Part shown: positions 18,426 through 30,372 of the stretch, piece after piece
Numbering within the stretch: position 1 is the stretch's first letter
Layout of the letters: each line of letters begins with the position of its first letter
From: Zooshikella harenae
GTDB lineage: Bacteria; Pseudomonadota; Gammaproteobacteria; Pseudomonadales; Zooshikellaceae
Direction: 5' to 3'
DNA: 64,000 bases
Assembly (NCBI RefSeq): GCF_018837975.1
Contig: NZ_JAGSOY010000018.1
Coordinates: 22,243-86,242 of the forward strand
Made by a program: the position numbers and the translations under genes
The notes under the pieces: model-generated
Told to the model about the DNA's origin: nothing
Seen by the model: only the letters and a program-made list of their open reading frames with translations
The model's database searches: none

Positions 18426-19637
18426 CTAGGCGTTATCAGTTTCAACTGCATCGTAGAAGCGCTCAAGAAAATCAGGAATAGCACTTGTAACCCTATTCCA
18501 GCTTGGGATGAATGGCCGTTGCATTGGATGATTTAAAAATGCTTCTCCTGCCGCCATAATATTTTGGGCAAATAATTCTACGGCTTGTTCTTCTTCATGA
18601 CGATCAACTGCAAGTCCGTTAATTAAAGCATCATTGTAATATGATTCGATAAAATCTAGCGCAATACGATAGTACGTTGCTTTAACGGTGCGGAATGTTT
18701 CCAGCGAAAAAATATTGCCTCGTGTCGCTAGCTTTCGAAAAATTGCTTTGGATATGTCAATACTCATCTTGGCGAGCCCTTTACTGGGATCTTCCACTGA
18801 TAAAGGTTGGTGTTTGTGGTCATAATTATCAGCGATATCAACCTGACAAATCCTATTATTGGCGAAGTTTCGCTTTATTTCTAATAAAACACCAATTTCC
18901 AGCCCCCAATCACTCGGTATTCTTAAATCATTTAAGGCATCAACTCGGAGTGCAAATTCCCCTGCCAGTGGATAACGGAAACTATCTAAATATTCTAAAT
19001 AATCAAGTTGTCCTAGTGTTTGTTTAAGTGCCCGTAGCAGGGGGGTGACCAGTAATCGGCTGACTCTACCATTGATATGACCATCGGCAACTCTAGGGTA
19101 ATAGCCTTTGCAAAACTCATAATTAAATTTTGGATTAGCCACTGGATACAAGAGCCGCGCTAACATTTCCCTTGAGTAAGTTTTGATATCACAATCATGC
19201 AGGGCAATGGCTTCAGCTTTACCGGACGCAAGAACATAACCATAGCAATACCACACATTGCGTCCTTTGCCTCGTTCCACTGCTGCCAGTCCTTTTTCTT
19301 TTAATAAAGTATCCAGAGCTTTGAGACGAGGGCCGTCATGCCATAAAACGCGATGGGGAATATTAAGGCGCGAAAAATACTCTTTGCTATGATTAAATTG
19401 CTCTTTATCTGCCATATCTAAGCCAATAATCACTTCACTTAAATAAGGTACCTCACATAACTCATCAATAATTTTTGCGAGGGCTGGCTCCGCTAACTCT
19501 GAGTAAAGGCTGGGTAACACAAGAGACATAGGTCGGTGACGTGCAAAAGAAACTAAATCTTTTTCCAGCTCTCTGAAAGATCGAGACGATAAATTATGTA
19601 GTGTAGTGACAATACCATTTTGATAAAAATCAGACAT
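18426..19637 (-). CDS. gpgS: Glucosyl-3-phosphoglycerate synthase-like glycosyltransferase
   Basis: 403 residues from the ATG at 19637, preceded by AGGAG. It belongs to the GT81-type group. It has LSEVIIGLDMADKEQF, WHDGPRLKALDTLLKEKGL, GKGRNVWYCYGYVL and the metal-binding ALHDCDIKTYSR, with EFCKGYYPRV downstream. The reaction joins glucose from a nucleotide sugar to 3-phosphoglycerate. It lies 12 bases after the phosphatase gene and is clearly in the same operon. Together they would make glucosylglycerate, a charged compatible solute used under salt stress or nitrogen shortage. Confidence 0.88.
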   Translation of the reverse strand: MSDFYQNGIVTTLHNLSSRSFRELEKDLVSFARHRPMSLVLPSLYSELAEPALAKIIDELCEVPYLSEVIIGLDMADKEQFNHSKEYFSRLNIPHRVLWHDGPRLKALDTLLKEKGLAAVERGKGRNVWYCYGYVLASGKAEAIALHDCDIKTYSREMLARLLYPVANPKFNYEFCKGYYPRVADGHINGRVSRLLVTPLLRALKQTLGQLDYLEYLDSFRYPLAGEFALRVDALNDLRIPSDWGLEIGVLLEIKRNFANNRICQVDIADNYDHKHQPLSVEDPSKGLAKMSIDISKAIFRKLATRGNIFSLETFRTVKATYYRIALDFIESYYNDALINGLAVDRHEEEQAVELFAQNIMAAGEAFLNHPMQRPFIPSWNRVTSAIPDFLERFYDAVETDNA

Positions 19638-19649
19638 CACTTATCTCCT

Positions 19650-20477
19650 TTAGTGAAGTGCAAATTGGTTAAATAGTTGTTCCATTGCTTGCTGCCAACC
19701 TTCAGGACCTGGTTTGGTTGTATAGATAACCTGTGGGTGGTTGGTGAGTGAAAGTGGAGGCTTAGACGTTGATGGTTTAATAACCACTGCAATATCAGCA
19801 GCTTTTAACATAGGGTAATCATTTGGGCTATCACCAAGTGCTATACTTAGCCAGTTAGTCGTTGGGTAGGCTTGTTGGTAATCTGCAAGCAGTTGTTGCA
19901 TAGCTTTTCCTTTGTCACAAGGTGAACTGATGTGATAAAAGCGCCCACCTTGGGTAACATGTAATTGGTGATTTTGCAGGTGTTGGATGAAAGCAGTTAA
20001 ATGATCGGCTGTATCTTTCCAGAGAAAGGGTTCAGTACAACTGCGCTGCTTAGCGAGATGGGCTTGATGAACAGAGAGCCCAGTGAGTTCTGCAATTTGT
20101 TCAGCACTTAATTGATTGAAGCTTTGATAGTTAAAAGGCTGAATTTGATTAAAATGCGCTAATATATCGAGAATATCCTGATAGCTTTGTCCTAGCGATA
20201 AGACTTTCCAGTCATTATTTTTTTCATTACGCTGATCTGTTGAAAAATAGTCAGAAGGGTAACAGATACCACTGCCATTCTCGATTATGAAAGGGTGATA
20301 TATGTTCAGCTTTTTACGGATTTCATGGGTTTCTGCGACCGTTTTACTGGTGTTGAGAATCAATGGGATTTGATGGCTTGCGATGATGCTTAAGGCACTC
20401 TGCGCAGCTGTAAACTCATAATGCTTATGATCAAGTAATGTAGCATCCAGATCTGTAAAGATAATCAGTTTTTTCAA
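19650..20477 (-). CDS. HAD phosphatase of the mannosyl/glucosyl-3-phosphoglycerate phosphatase family
   Basis: 275 residues with HAD motif I FTDLDATLLD (Asp8, Asp10), motif II LNTSKT, a cap domain, and motif IV GDSPNDYPML. IIENGSGICYP is typical of the MPGP/YedP family. It removes the phosphate from glucosyl-3-phosphoglycerate, the second step of glucosylglycerate synthesis. It is the first gene of the operon with the synthase. The choice of glucosyl over mannosyl rests on that neighbour. Confidence 0.87.
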   Translation of the reverse strand: MKKLIIFTDLDATLLDHKHYEFTAAQSALSIIASHQIPLILNTSKTVAETHEIRKKLNIYHPFIIENGSGICYPSDYFSTDQRNEKNNDWKVLSLGQSYQDILDILAHFNQIQPFNYQSFNQLSAEQIAELTGLSVHQAHLAKQRSCTEPFLWKDTADHLTAFIQHLQNHQLHVTQGGRFYHISSPCDKGKAMQQLLADYQQAYPTTNWLSIALGDSPNDYPMLKAADIAVVIKPSTSKPPLSLTNHPQVIYTTKPGPEGWQQAMEQLFNQFALH

Positions 20478-21011
20478 CCTCGCCTCCTGGTACTAACAGC
20501 TAATAACGCGTTAGGCTGAGATCAGTATAAGCTTATTTTTTGTAATATTTATGAAGGCTATCAAACGGCGACCTTAGTGAAAAGTGGGCAAACGAAAAAA
20601 ACAAAGAAAGATTTTATACATAGCAACGAGAGTTTGATTGTAGGTGATTAAGAATTTTGGTTTTGATTAAAGTATAGCCATGTTAGCGTTTTTATTGCAT
20701 AAATATGGACGTTATTGTTAGCTTTATAATATCGATCAGCCACCTTAAACGAACTTAATTACGGTTGTATCTTTTGATTAAAGCGAGCTTGTTATTTGTT
20801 ATCACTAAAATAAATTGTGTAGATCTAAGACTGTATTTTATATACCCTTTGCTGTGGGTATTATAATTTTTATTACTTCTAAAAATGAATCACGATTGGT
20901 ATATCAGCATAATATTTATAAACGATGGGTGTCGTATAAGTATTAATACGGTTGTTTTGTTTTTGCGTGTATCTATAATGGCTCCTGCTGTTAACAAGCA
21001 AGGAGAAAATA
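20478..21011. other. AT-rich gap with a TATACCC hairpin
   Basis: Non-coding region between divergent genes. A small hairpin pairs ATACCC (20842-20847) with GGGTAT (20856-20861), followed by an AT-rich tail. No other structure is convincing. Confidence 0.45.
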
Positions 21012-21371
21012 ATGAAAAGGATATTTTTTGTAGCATTATCCTCATTAGCCGTATCAGCAAGCATAGCTTCGGCGGAAGGAGTCAGCGAAGGTTATGCACC
21101 AGTAACGCTTTATGGTGGCTTTTCGATTGACAAAAATGAGTTAGTTACTGAAGCAGTGTATCCCTGCAATGCTGATTTATATACGACAATGGTTGATACA
21201 TCCAAACAGCCCTTAGAATTAATAGTAGTAAAAACCAATGATGGTGTTGATTGTCGAATGATGCCGTATCGCCATGAATTACGCATTAAACTACCTAAAG
21301 TCTTTAATAAGGAAAAGGGCACTTTAAAGGCAATTACATCATTTACGTTGAAAAATAAAATAAGTAAGTAG
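21012..21371 (+). CDS. Small secreted protein, tandem family member 1
   Basis: 119 residues with a signal peptide (about 1-21, ending SIASA). The mature part has VTLYGGFSIDKNELVTEAVY, then a Cys in PCNADLY, VVKTNDGVDCRM with a second Cys, and HELRIKLPKVFNKEKG. These blocks recur in the next two genes, so the three form a paralogous set. The two conserved cysteines probably make a disulfide in the periplasm or medium. I do not recognise a named family. AGGAG lies 7 bases before the ATG. Confidence 0.75.
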   Translation: MKRIFFVALSSLAVSASIASAEGVSEGYAPVTLYGGFSIDKNELVTEAVYPCNADLYTTMVDTSKQPLELIVVKTNDGVDCRMMPYRHELRIKLPKVFNKEKGTLKAITSFTLKNKISK

Positions 21372-21544
21372 TCTGTATTATTCGTTTTAAAAAATACTTT
21401 TTTTTGTGTGTATGCTTTCGTGATGCATAGGAGGACTATGTCTTTGTAGTAAATCCTGTGTTTTACAAGGTGTAAGCATACTGACGTAAAAAGTGCATTT
21501 TTAGAGTGCACATAGTATTAATATGGAATGGAAGGAACTAACCT

Positions 21545-21910
21545 ATGAAAATTAAATCTCTCATCGCCGCATGCTTCGTTTTATCTACTCAAGCATTTGC
21601 TCAAGACGTGACAGTGACAAATGGCTATGGCCCCGCTACTTTATATGGTGGATTTTCTATTCAAGGAGAAGAGTTGGTTACCACTGCCGTGTATGCTTGC
21701 AATGCAGGATTATTCAAGGTGTATGCTGATACCACTCGTGATCCTCTTAAGTTAACAGTGGTGAAAACGGGTGATGGAATAGATTGCATGATGGTGCCTT
21801 ATCCTCATGAACTTAAATTAAAATTACCAAAAGTCAGGGATAAAGAAACAGGTAGTTTTGTTGTGGCAGATAAGTTTGTTTTAACAAATACTTTTAAAAA
21901 AACGTTTTAA
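21545..21910 (+). CDS. Small secreted protein, tandem family member 2
   Basis: 121 residues, signal peptide ending QAFA. It shares with its neighbours TLYGGFSIQGEELVTTAVYA, CNAGLFKVYADTT, VVKTGDGIDCMMVPYPHEL and KLKLPKVRDKETG. AAGGA precedes the ATG. It lies 173 bases after member 1 and 44 bases before member 3. It is nearer in sequence to member 3 (shared CNAGLFKVYA). Function unknown. Confidence 0.75.
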   Translation: MKIKSLIAACFVLSTQAFAQDVTVTNGYGPATLYGGFSIQGEELVTTAVYACNAGLFKVYADTTRDPLKLTVVKTGDGIDCMMVPYPHELKLKLPKVRDKETGSFVVADKFVLTNTFKKTF

Positions 21911-21954
21911 TACATTTGTAGTAAAAACAACGTTGATCAAAAAGGAATTTATTT

Positions 21955-22308
21955 GTGAAAGTTAAAGTATTAATGGCTGTCGGGGCATTGCTATCAACCA
22001 GTGTTATGGCCACAGAAGGTGCTCTTAGTAGTTTAAGATCCACCGAGTTATATGGTGGTTATTTTGTTAAAGGTAACCAACTTGTTACAGAAGCAGTTTA
22101 TGGTTGTAACGCAGGCTTATTTAAGGTATATGCTAATACAGACACTACTCCAGCAACTTTAACCATTGTAAAAAGTGATGGACCTGATTGTCTAATTGTG
22201 CCTTTTCGGCAGGAGCTTAAAGTTAAACTGCCAAAGGTTATCGATAAAAAAACAGGAAAGCGTATAACTATTAATGAGTTTAAACTCAATAATGTGTTTA
22301 ATAAGTAG
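21955..22308 (+). CDS. Small secreted protein, tandem family member 3 (GTG start)
   Basis: 117 residues from a GTG at 21955 with AAGGA about 9 bases upstream. The signal peptide ends SVMA. It has ELYGGYFVKGNQLVTEAVYG, CNAGLFKVYANTD, GPDCLIVPFRQEL and KVKLPKVIDKKTG. Both family cysteines are kept. It is probably co-transcribed with member 2. Confidence 0.75.
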   Translation: MKVKVLMAVGALLSTSVMATEGALSSLRSTELYGGYFVKGNQLVTEAVYGCNAGLFKVYANTDTTPATLTIVKSDGPDCLIVPFRQELKVKLPKVIDKKTGKRITINEFKLNNVFNK

Positions 22309-22569
22309 TTTTTAACTACACCTTATGCTTTAAAAATAAGGGTATACGTTGATAAACGCCTACAGTGAATTGTAATGCATGTTGTGAGCATAAAACAGTT
22401 TATTGTAGGTTGTGTGTAAAAAATAGCTTAAATTTATAAATATTATATGTTTGCTTTTTGGGAATTAAAATAATAATACCTCAATAAAGATACAAATCAT
22501 TCTAAATGTTAATCTCTGTGATATATACTTTGTGTTTATTACATCGTAATTATGTTTAGGTTGATCAAT

Positions 22570-23550
22570 ATGAACACTCAAACCATATTATTCTTGTTTC
22601 TTCTGGTACTGATCGTGAATGAGGTTCGTGCAGGGGAAAAAGATATTGTGGTTATTGAAAGTTACCATACCACTTATCGTTGGGATATGGACTGGTTATT
22701 GGCCCTTCGCTACAGCTTGCCTCATTATAACTTAGTGACCTTTCAAATGGATAGTAAAAGGCTGCCTGAGGAACAATTTTCCACTCGTGCTGATATTGCA
22801 TGGGATATTATCAAGCGGGTAGATCCAGCACTCATCATTTTAGGCGATGATAATGCACTAAGTTATCTTGCGGATCAAATAGGGGAAAGTAAATATAAAG
22901 CTGTTTATCTTGGTATCAATTCTAATCCAAGACAGACAGGATTATTTCAATACAAGAATATTACTGGTGTATTAGAGCGGCCATTATATCGACGATCAAT
23001 TATTGAAATGAAAAAGATCATTCCAGGCATGAAGCGCGTGCTTATCATGTTTGATGATAGCCCAACGTCTAAATATGCCGCTAAAGATCTATTTCAAGGG
23101 GCTAAGCGTTTGGAATACAATGGTGTGGAAATACATCTTGTTTCAACAAATGATTTTGATAGATGGCGTAAAATTTTATTAGCCGCAAAAGATCAAGGTT
23201 ATGATGCCGTTTGGGTGGGCCTGTATTTTACTATTTTCGATAAGCAACAACATGTAGATCACCGAGAAGTATTATCCTGGACCTCAAAAAACAGTCAGGT
23301 ACCCTTGTTTGCCTTGTGGGACTTTGCTGTTGGTACAGGAAAAACGATTGGAGGTTATGTGATGACAGGTAACTCACAAGGAATGGCTGCAGGTCAATTG
23401 GCACTGCGAGTACTGGCAGGTACATTACCTGAAGAAATATTGCCTGTTATCCCTGAGCATGGGCAATTAATCTTTAGTCAGCAAGAATTGAAGCGATGGC
23501 AATTAACGTTACCTATGGAACTGCAATTATCTGCTAAGTTTCTTGAATAG
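22570..23550 (+). CDS. Periplasmic ligand-binding protein (ABC substrate-binding-like)
   Basis: I use the ATG at 22570, which has AGG about 10 bases upstream and begins the signal peptide MNTQTILFLFLLVLI. The roughly 305-residue mature protein has two Rossmann-like lobes. It has VVIESYHTTYRWDMDWL first, then DPALIILGDDNALSYLAD, AVYLGINSNPRQ, MKRVLIMFDDS and VPLFALWDFAVGTG followed by GGYVMTGNSQGMAAG. This is the periplasmic binding protein fold seen in ABC substrate-binding proteins and in sensor domains of signalling proteins. No transporter genes are adjacent. The ligand is unknown. Confidence 0.72.
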   Translation: MNTQTILFLFLLVLIVNEVRAGEKDIVVIESYHTTYRWDMDWLLALRYSLPHYNLVTFQMDSKRLPEEQFSTRADIAWDIIKRVDPALIILGDDNALSYLADQIGESKYKAVYLGINSNPRQTGLFQYKNITGVLERPLYRRSIIEMKKIIPGMKRVLIMFDDSPTSKYAAKDLFQGAKRLEYNGVEIHLVSTNDFDRWRKILLAAKDQGYDAVWVGLYFTIFDKQQHVDHREVLSWTSKNSQVPLFALWDFAVGTGKTIGGYVMTGNSQGMAAGQLALRVLAGTLPEEILPVIPEHGQLIFSQQELKRWQLTLPMELQLSAKFLE

Positions 23551-23594
23551 TGATTCAGGGTAATTATCAGGGCAACCGCATATAACTTTACCCC

Positions 23595-23690
23595 CACCTT
23601 TGTTCAACGTCTGCATAACGCCCTTTGAACACGCCATGAATCCTTCCCTGGAGGCTTGATTGCCGCATCCTTGCAGTTCATGGCGTCGAA
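23595..23690 (-). repeat. REP-like structured repeat, copy 3 (reverse orientation)
   Basis: On the minus strand this shows CTGCAAGGATGCGG, then GCCTCCAGGGAAGGATTC, ATGGCGTGTTC and a downstream AAGGTGGG. The order matches the elements at 48011-48130 and 49170-49293. The stem here is more divergent. It lies just after the stop of the gene at 22570-23550. Confidence 0.65.
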
Positions 23691-24239
23691 CATATTGTTA
23701 TTCCGTTCCTTAAACTTTAATTTTCATTCTGAATTAAGTGTCTTTGAGGTGATTCTCATTTAATTTGTTAGTTATTTTGATTTAGGTAATATCATCTGTT
23801 TTGACGCTGTCCTTGATATTGTTTGGTGCGTCAGTGTTAGTACTTTATCGCGTAAAATAATGTTTAGTTTCATTTTTTAAATGTGCTTTTAGGCTATAAA
23901 TAAAAGTCGAGTGGTTGGCTAGTTGAAGTGGTTCTTGTTTTTAGATTGAGGGTTTTTGTCTATTTGTTTTGATTGAAGTATTAAAAATAAATATTAACTA
24001 TGCAGTTGATTGAATTATTTGGTTAAATTAAACCAGATAAAAAATAGCTAGATATTACAGGTTATAAGTATTTCGAAGAATAAGCGATATTTTGAGTTTG
24101 GAGTGAGTATAATCTGTTGTGATTTGGTTGATATAATAGCTGTTTTGGTTTCACGTTTTGTTTGTGCATGAAATATAAAAAGCTAAATAAAATCTGTTTA
24201 AATTGATACGGTGCACAAATTTTATTTGAAAGAATTACA

Positions 24240-24342
24240 CCTGTTACGAAACATTTTTCTTAAAGGTAACGAAGGGCCATTTCTAAAAATGAGGGCCTTA
24301 TGTCAAAAGTTTTTAAATTTATAAAAAGTGGGTCGTAACAGG
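24240..24342. repeat. 103-bp imperfect palindromic element
   Basis: CCTGTTACGA at 24240-24249 is perfectly inverted at 24333-24342. Inner matches (CATTT/AAATG around CTA and a GGGCC pair) allow a long folded arm. It ends 63 bases before the ATG of the outer-membrane protein, so it is in its leader or promoter. Confidence 0.55.
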
Positions 24343-24405
24343 AAATACTAAGCGTCAAAGGAATAGCTGACGAGCTGTGGTCTGGCTGTTGTATAGGTAC
24401 ATTTT

Positions 24406-25059
24406 ATGAAAAAAACACTTCTGGGTCTTTTAATAGCACCTTGTTTGATTGCGCCAGCAGTAAATGCTGATGATGTTTTCTCTTTGCCTAAACGAGAAGG
24501 GTTTTATGTTGGTGGTGGTTATGGCCTAGCTAAATATCAGGATGGTTGTGATGGCGTTGACTCAAGTATTTCATCCTCAATAACGGATTGTGATCGAAAA
24601 GACCAAGGTTACAAAGCATTTGCTGGCTATCGTTTTAATGACTTTTTTGCATTGCAAGGCGGTTATTATGATTTAGGGAAAGCCACTGCTGATGCAGAAA
24701 ATGGTTATAAAGGTAGCTGGGAAACAGGTCATGGTTCGCGTGAAATTAAAGGTTACGCATTGCAGTTAGTGACACTTTATCCAGCAGATGAATATCTTGA
24801 TATAAAAGCAATGATCGGGGCTTTCCACTGGCAGTCTGATACTTCTGCAACAGGTTATTCGGTAAATCATGCGGTATTTTCTTATGATAACAACGAGCGT
24901 GGTACCGATTTAATGTATGGCGTAGGGGTTAATATTCATTTAACGAATCAGCTTTCACTTGGACTCGATTACGAACGTTTTAACAATATTGGTGATGACC
25001 GTTATGTTGAAGGTGATGATGTCGATTTTATCAGTGGTTCAGTCCAATATACGTTTTAA
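24406..25059 (+). CDS. Outer-membrane beta-barrel protein (OmpA-like N-terminal barrel type)
   Basis: 217 residues with a signal peptide ending AVNA. The first strand is EGFYVGGGYGLAKYQDG. Later strands alternate in the barrel pattern: AFAGYRFNDFFALQGGYYDLG, GYALQLVTLYP, LMYGVGVNIHLTNQLSLGLDYERF and SGSVQYTF. The C-terminal Phe is the standard assembly signal for the BAM machinery. The length fits an eight-stranded barrel. Two cysteines in the first loop could form a disulfide. The function, such as adhesion or permeability, is not readable. Confidence 0.85.
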   Translation: MKKTLLGLLIAPCLIAPAVNADDVFSLPKREGFYVGGGYGLAKYQDGCDGVDSSISSSITDCDRKDQGYKAFAGYRFNDFFALQGGYYDLGKATADAENGYKGSWETGHGSREIKGYALQLVTLYPADEYLDIKAMIGAFHWQSDTSATGYSVNHAVFSYDNNERGTDLMYGVGVNIHLTNQLSLGLDYERFNNIGDDRYVEGDDVDFISGSVQYTF

Positions 25060-25071
25060 TACAAAAGATAT

Positions 25072-25109
25072 CCAATAAAAAAGGCACCTGATGGTGCCTT
25101 TTTTATTGG
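25072..25109. terminator. Bidirectional rho-independent terminator
   Basis: A 17-bp perfect inverted repeat with a TGAT loop: GGCACC/GGTGCC core with A6 on one side and T6 on the other. It lies between the convergent outer-membrane protein and batD genes and suits both. Confidence 0.95.
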
Positions 25110-25119
25110 ATGTAACCTT

Positions 25120-26897
25120 TTACTGGGGTTGTGGGTAAAGGGGGGGAAGTGCGTTGTCTTCCTGATGAGCGTGGTTTGATCGAAGTTGTTTTACTTGTTG
25201 TAACAACTGTTCATAAAGCTGCTTAGGTTCTTCAGTAAGGGTACTTTTACCATACCGAGATTGCTGTAATTGGCTAAATAATTGTTCTAGCTTTTTATCT
25301 TGCCATAACTGTAAGCAACTAACGAGCGTGGTAGCTTGTTGGGCATTTAAATGGTATTGGCTCCAAACAAGGAAGACCTGACAGAGCATTGGAAAGTCAT
25401 GTTGCTGACAGGCTTCTTTTAATGAGTTAAATGCGGATGATTCAGATTCTGTAGCTTGTTTAACCGATAAGTTATTTTCTGAACCTGATGTAGATTTGGA
25501 TTTAAACCACCAAAGTAGTAGTGTACAGACCCATAAAGTGGCAAATAATAGCGTTAACCACATCCACCCTGTTGCTTGCGGTGCGTTAATAGGTGAGCCA
25601 GTCGAATTATCTGTTGACTGTGAATTTTGTGGGATATTGGCACGACTTTCTTGGTCAGGGGTTGTAGTAACAGGACTTGTATTCTTAGGCTGCTTAGTTG
25701 ATTGTTGACTGCCAGGGGCTGCTATAACCTGTAATGTTCTTGCAGGTAGTTTTGCAGTTCGAATACGTTGCTGAGCAGTATCAAACCAAGTGTATTTAAT
25801 AGCCGGGAGATTGTATGTGCCTGGCTTGGTAGGCACTATGGCAACGGATTCTTGCCGGCGTCCAACAATACCATTGGCTGTTGCATGATCTTCTGTTTTC
25901 GTTTGATCTGGATACGTTTTTAATCCAGGTATATCTAATGTGGGCAGGGGAGGAAGTTGTGCAGAACTCATCCCATCAGCCGTAACAGTGATAGTTCGGG
26001 TTATAGAGTCACCTACCTGCAGTTGTTCACGTTCCCCACTCCATTTTTCTTTTAGAGTGATATCTGATGCTGGCAACCAGGGCTGTTTTTTAGGGTAGTC
26101 TTTTGGTGTGGGAAGCACTGATAAATTGATTGGGGCAGAATTAACCTGTACCGGTTTACCCAGTGTGCTATTAAAAAAACGATCAAAAGGCTGCTGACGG
26201 AAAACTTTTGTAGCCGTAAAGGTTTGTTGTGGAATAGTAATTTCACCACTTTTTTGAGGAAAAATAGCGTATTGAACCTCTATAACCCTAAATCGCTTGC
26301 CATTAATAATGCGTTCAAAGCTACGGGGATCACCCACTTGTTTAACAATGGCCTCTGGAATATCTAGCTCAGTAATTTGACTGCCACTGTAAAATGGTAC
26401 TGAGTGAAAGATTTGTACTGTAAGTAAAGCCTGGCCTTGGACAAAGATCTCTTCTTTATCCAAATGTGACTCCATAAAAACATCAACGTTACCATTTTTA
26501 ATGTTTTTGTTGCTTTTTTTGACATCAAGGGTAATAGGTTGGCTACGCTCTCCATCTAATTCAATAGGGGGGATAACCACATAACCGCGGCGTTTGGGTT
26601 TAAGGGTAACGATCCAATTTGTCCAGGCTTGGCTTTTACCGTTAACAGACTGGTATTGGCTGCGCTGTTGGGTGGATAGGACACTAAAGTGTTCTTTAAG
26701 TGGCGTTAAATCAGGCTCATTGAAAAACTGTTGCTTATCACTGCGTAGTGTTAATTCGACAGTATCATTCTCGGAGATTGTGGTGCGATCGACGGATGCG
26801 GTCAGCGATGCATAAGAAGGTAATGCCAAGCCACCGACACAGCAAAGCAAAAGGTTTAAGCGAAGGTATAACCAAAACACGTAACGGAAGTCATGTT

Positions 26898-26904
<7 letters not shown>
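25120..26904 (-). CDS. batD: BatD-like oxygen-tolerance membrane protein
   Basis: 594 residues. Signal peptide at about 1-32, then beta-sandwich domains with TASVDRTTISENDTVELTLR, PRSFERIINGKRFRVIEVQY and FPQKSGEITIP followed by GDSITRTITVTADGMS. A membrane helix at about 445-465 (WMWLTLLFATLWVCTLLLWW) is followed by a cytoplasmic tail. These are BatD/DUF1600-type features. The ATG at 26904 overlaps the end of the VWA-TPR gene by 7 bases, so they are translated together. It is the last gene of the MoxR/Bat operon, linked in other bacteria to envelope stress and virulence. Confidence 0.9.
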
Positions 26905-28861
<1,957 letters not shown>

Positions 28862-28862
<1 letters not shown>

Positions 28863-29887
28863 CAATACTTCCTCATTGGCCACCATTGTTTTGACTGGAC
28901 AAGAATGAGGCCAGCCCATATCAAACTAATCAATAATGCAAAGCCTAGTGGCCAGTAGTGCAGTACTTTAACAGGGCGAAATAATTGCGCCTCTTGCTCA
29001 ACGGGTTCTAGTTGATCAAGTTGTTGATAAATATCTTCAAGTTGTTCGGTGTTTTTGGCGCGAAAGTAGCGGCCACCTGTGATTTTAGCAATGTCTTTCA
29101 GGGTTTCTTCTTCCAAGTCTTGAGAGGGATTAATACGTCTTGCACCAAAAGGGGAGCCTAAAATACCAGGCCGAATCATTTCCTCAGCACCTACACCAAT
29201 GGTATAGACTTTGATCTTTTCCTTGATAGCAAGCTGTGCAGCTTGCTGTGGTGTTACCTGACCTGCTGTATTTTTTCCATCTGTGAGTAGAATCAGTACT
29301 CTGCTTTTTGCCGGACGTTTTCTTAATTGTTTAATGGCTAAGCCAATAGCATCACCTATTGCTGTATTGCTTCCAGCCATACCAATAAATGACTCCTCTA
29401 ATAAAATACGTAAGGTGTCTTGGTCAAAGGTGAGCGGTGCCTGTAGGTAAGCTTGGCTTCCAAATAGGATGAGTCCTAAACGGTCCCCTTTGCGGCGTGT
29501 CAAAAAGTCATCCAGTACAGACTTAACGACAGTCAATCGATCAACATGTTGTCCATTAAGTGTTAAATCTCTTCTTTCCATACTTCGAGATAAATCGACG
29601 GCAAGCATGAGATCACGTGCATTACTGGATAAAGGTATAGGATCGCCAACCCAACGAGGCCGACTGGCAGCCAGCAGTAAGGCAATCCAAATCAGTATTA
29701 AAAAAAACAACGACCAACGTCTTTTTAAGGCTGTCGATGAAGATGAGCTGTCCGTCAGCTCTGTAATTGTTTGGTAAAAGGGCACATGCAATGCTGACTC
29801 CTCTCGTGGCGCTGGTCGGAGCAGCAGATAACAAAGCCAGGGCAAGGGTAATAAAATTAGTATCCAGGGCCAGTGTAGTTCAACCAT
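28862..29887 (-). CDS. batA: BatA-like VWA-domain membrane protein
   Basis: 341 residues. N-terminal membrane helices (about 5-22 and 57-75) and a C-terminal helix (about 312-330) flank a von Willebrand A domain. It has a complete MIDAS start DLSRSM, then GDRLGLILFGSQAYLQAPLT, SNTAIGDAIG and RVLILLTDGKNTAG. The VWA lies in the periplasm and binds partners through a metal ion. The stop overlaps the next start by one base. The start overlaps the DUF4381 gene by 31 bases, so the operon is tightly packed. Confidence 0.92.
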
Positions 29888-30372
29888 GATGCTTTTTTGG
29901 TCCAGTTAATTAATAGCGCGTGTAGCAGTTCAGTATTACAGTGCGGGTTTGGTTGGTAGCTCATTGCACCAAGGGTTTGACCAACACCTTCAGTAAAGGC
30001 ATTTGACTGACTTGCCTGATCAAGGGCTTGTAGCCACTGTTGGCCACAAAGCGAGGCTATATTTGCACGAGGCTGTGTTTGTAAAAGGGTTCGCTTTAAA
30101 TACTGGTTTGCGTGATGTAAGTAGGTGCTTGTTTGTTGATGTTGTTGATAGTGTTGCCAGATTTGGTTGAGTTCCGTCAGGAGGTGCCGTTGGTATTGGT
30201 AACGGCGCCAAAAACGAAGCAGGCACCAAACACAGAAAGCAACAACACCTATGATGAGCATTGCTAATACCCACCATCCTGGTGATAGCGGCCACCAGCT
30301 TATAGGGGGTGGTTCGTGTAAAGGTTTTAAGTCTGAAAGGGCCTGCGCTAGTTGGGGATTTAAAGCACTCAT
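29857..30372 (-). CDS. DUF4381 membrane protein of the Bat operon
   Basis: 171 residues. A short N-terminal part ends in PISWWPLSPGWWVL, followed by a membrane helix at about 30-52 and a cytoplasmic tail with YLKRTLLQTQPRANIASLCG and WLQALD. This is the DUF4381 pattern, always found between DUF58 and VWA genes in these operons. Its 3' end overlaps batA by 31 bases and its start overlaps the DUF58 stop by 4 bases. Its exact role is unknown. Confidence 0.88.
   Translation of the reverse strand: MSALNPQLAQALSDLKPLHEPPPISWWPLSPGWWVLAMLIIGVVAFCVWCLLRFWRRYQYQRHLLTELNQIWQHYQQHQQTSTYLHHANQYLKRTLLQTQPRANIASLCGQQWLQALDQASQSNAFTEGVGQTLGAMSYQPNPHCNTELLHALLINWTKKASWLNYTGPGY

Larger units (their letters stand above)
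23551..24405. other. Long AT-rich gap with a REP-like element and a hairpin element
   Basis: No credible gene on either strand. It contains the repeat at 23595-23690 and the inverted-repeat element at 24240-24342 (both listed). The rest is very AT-rich. It includes the likely promoter of the outer-membrane protein gene. Confidence 0.55.
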
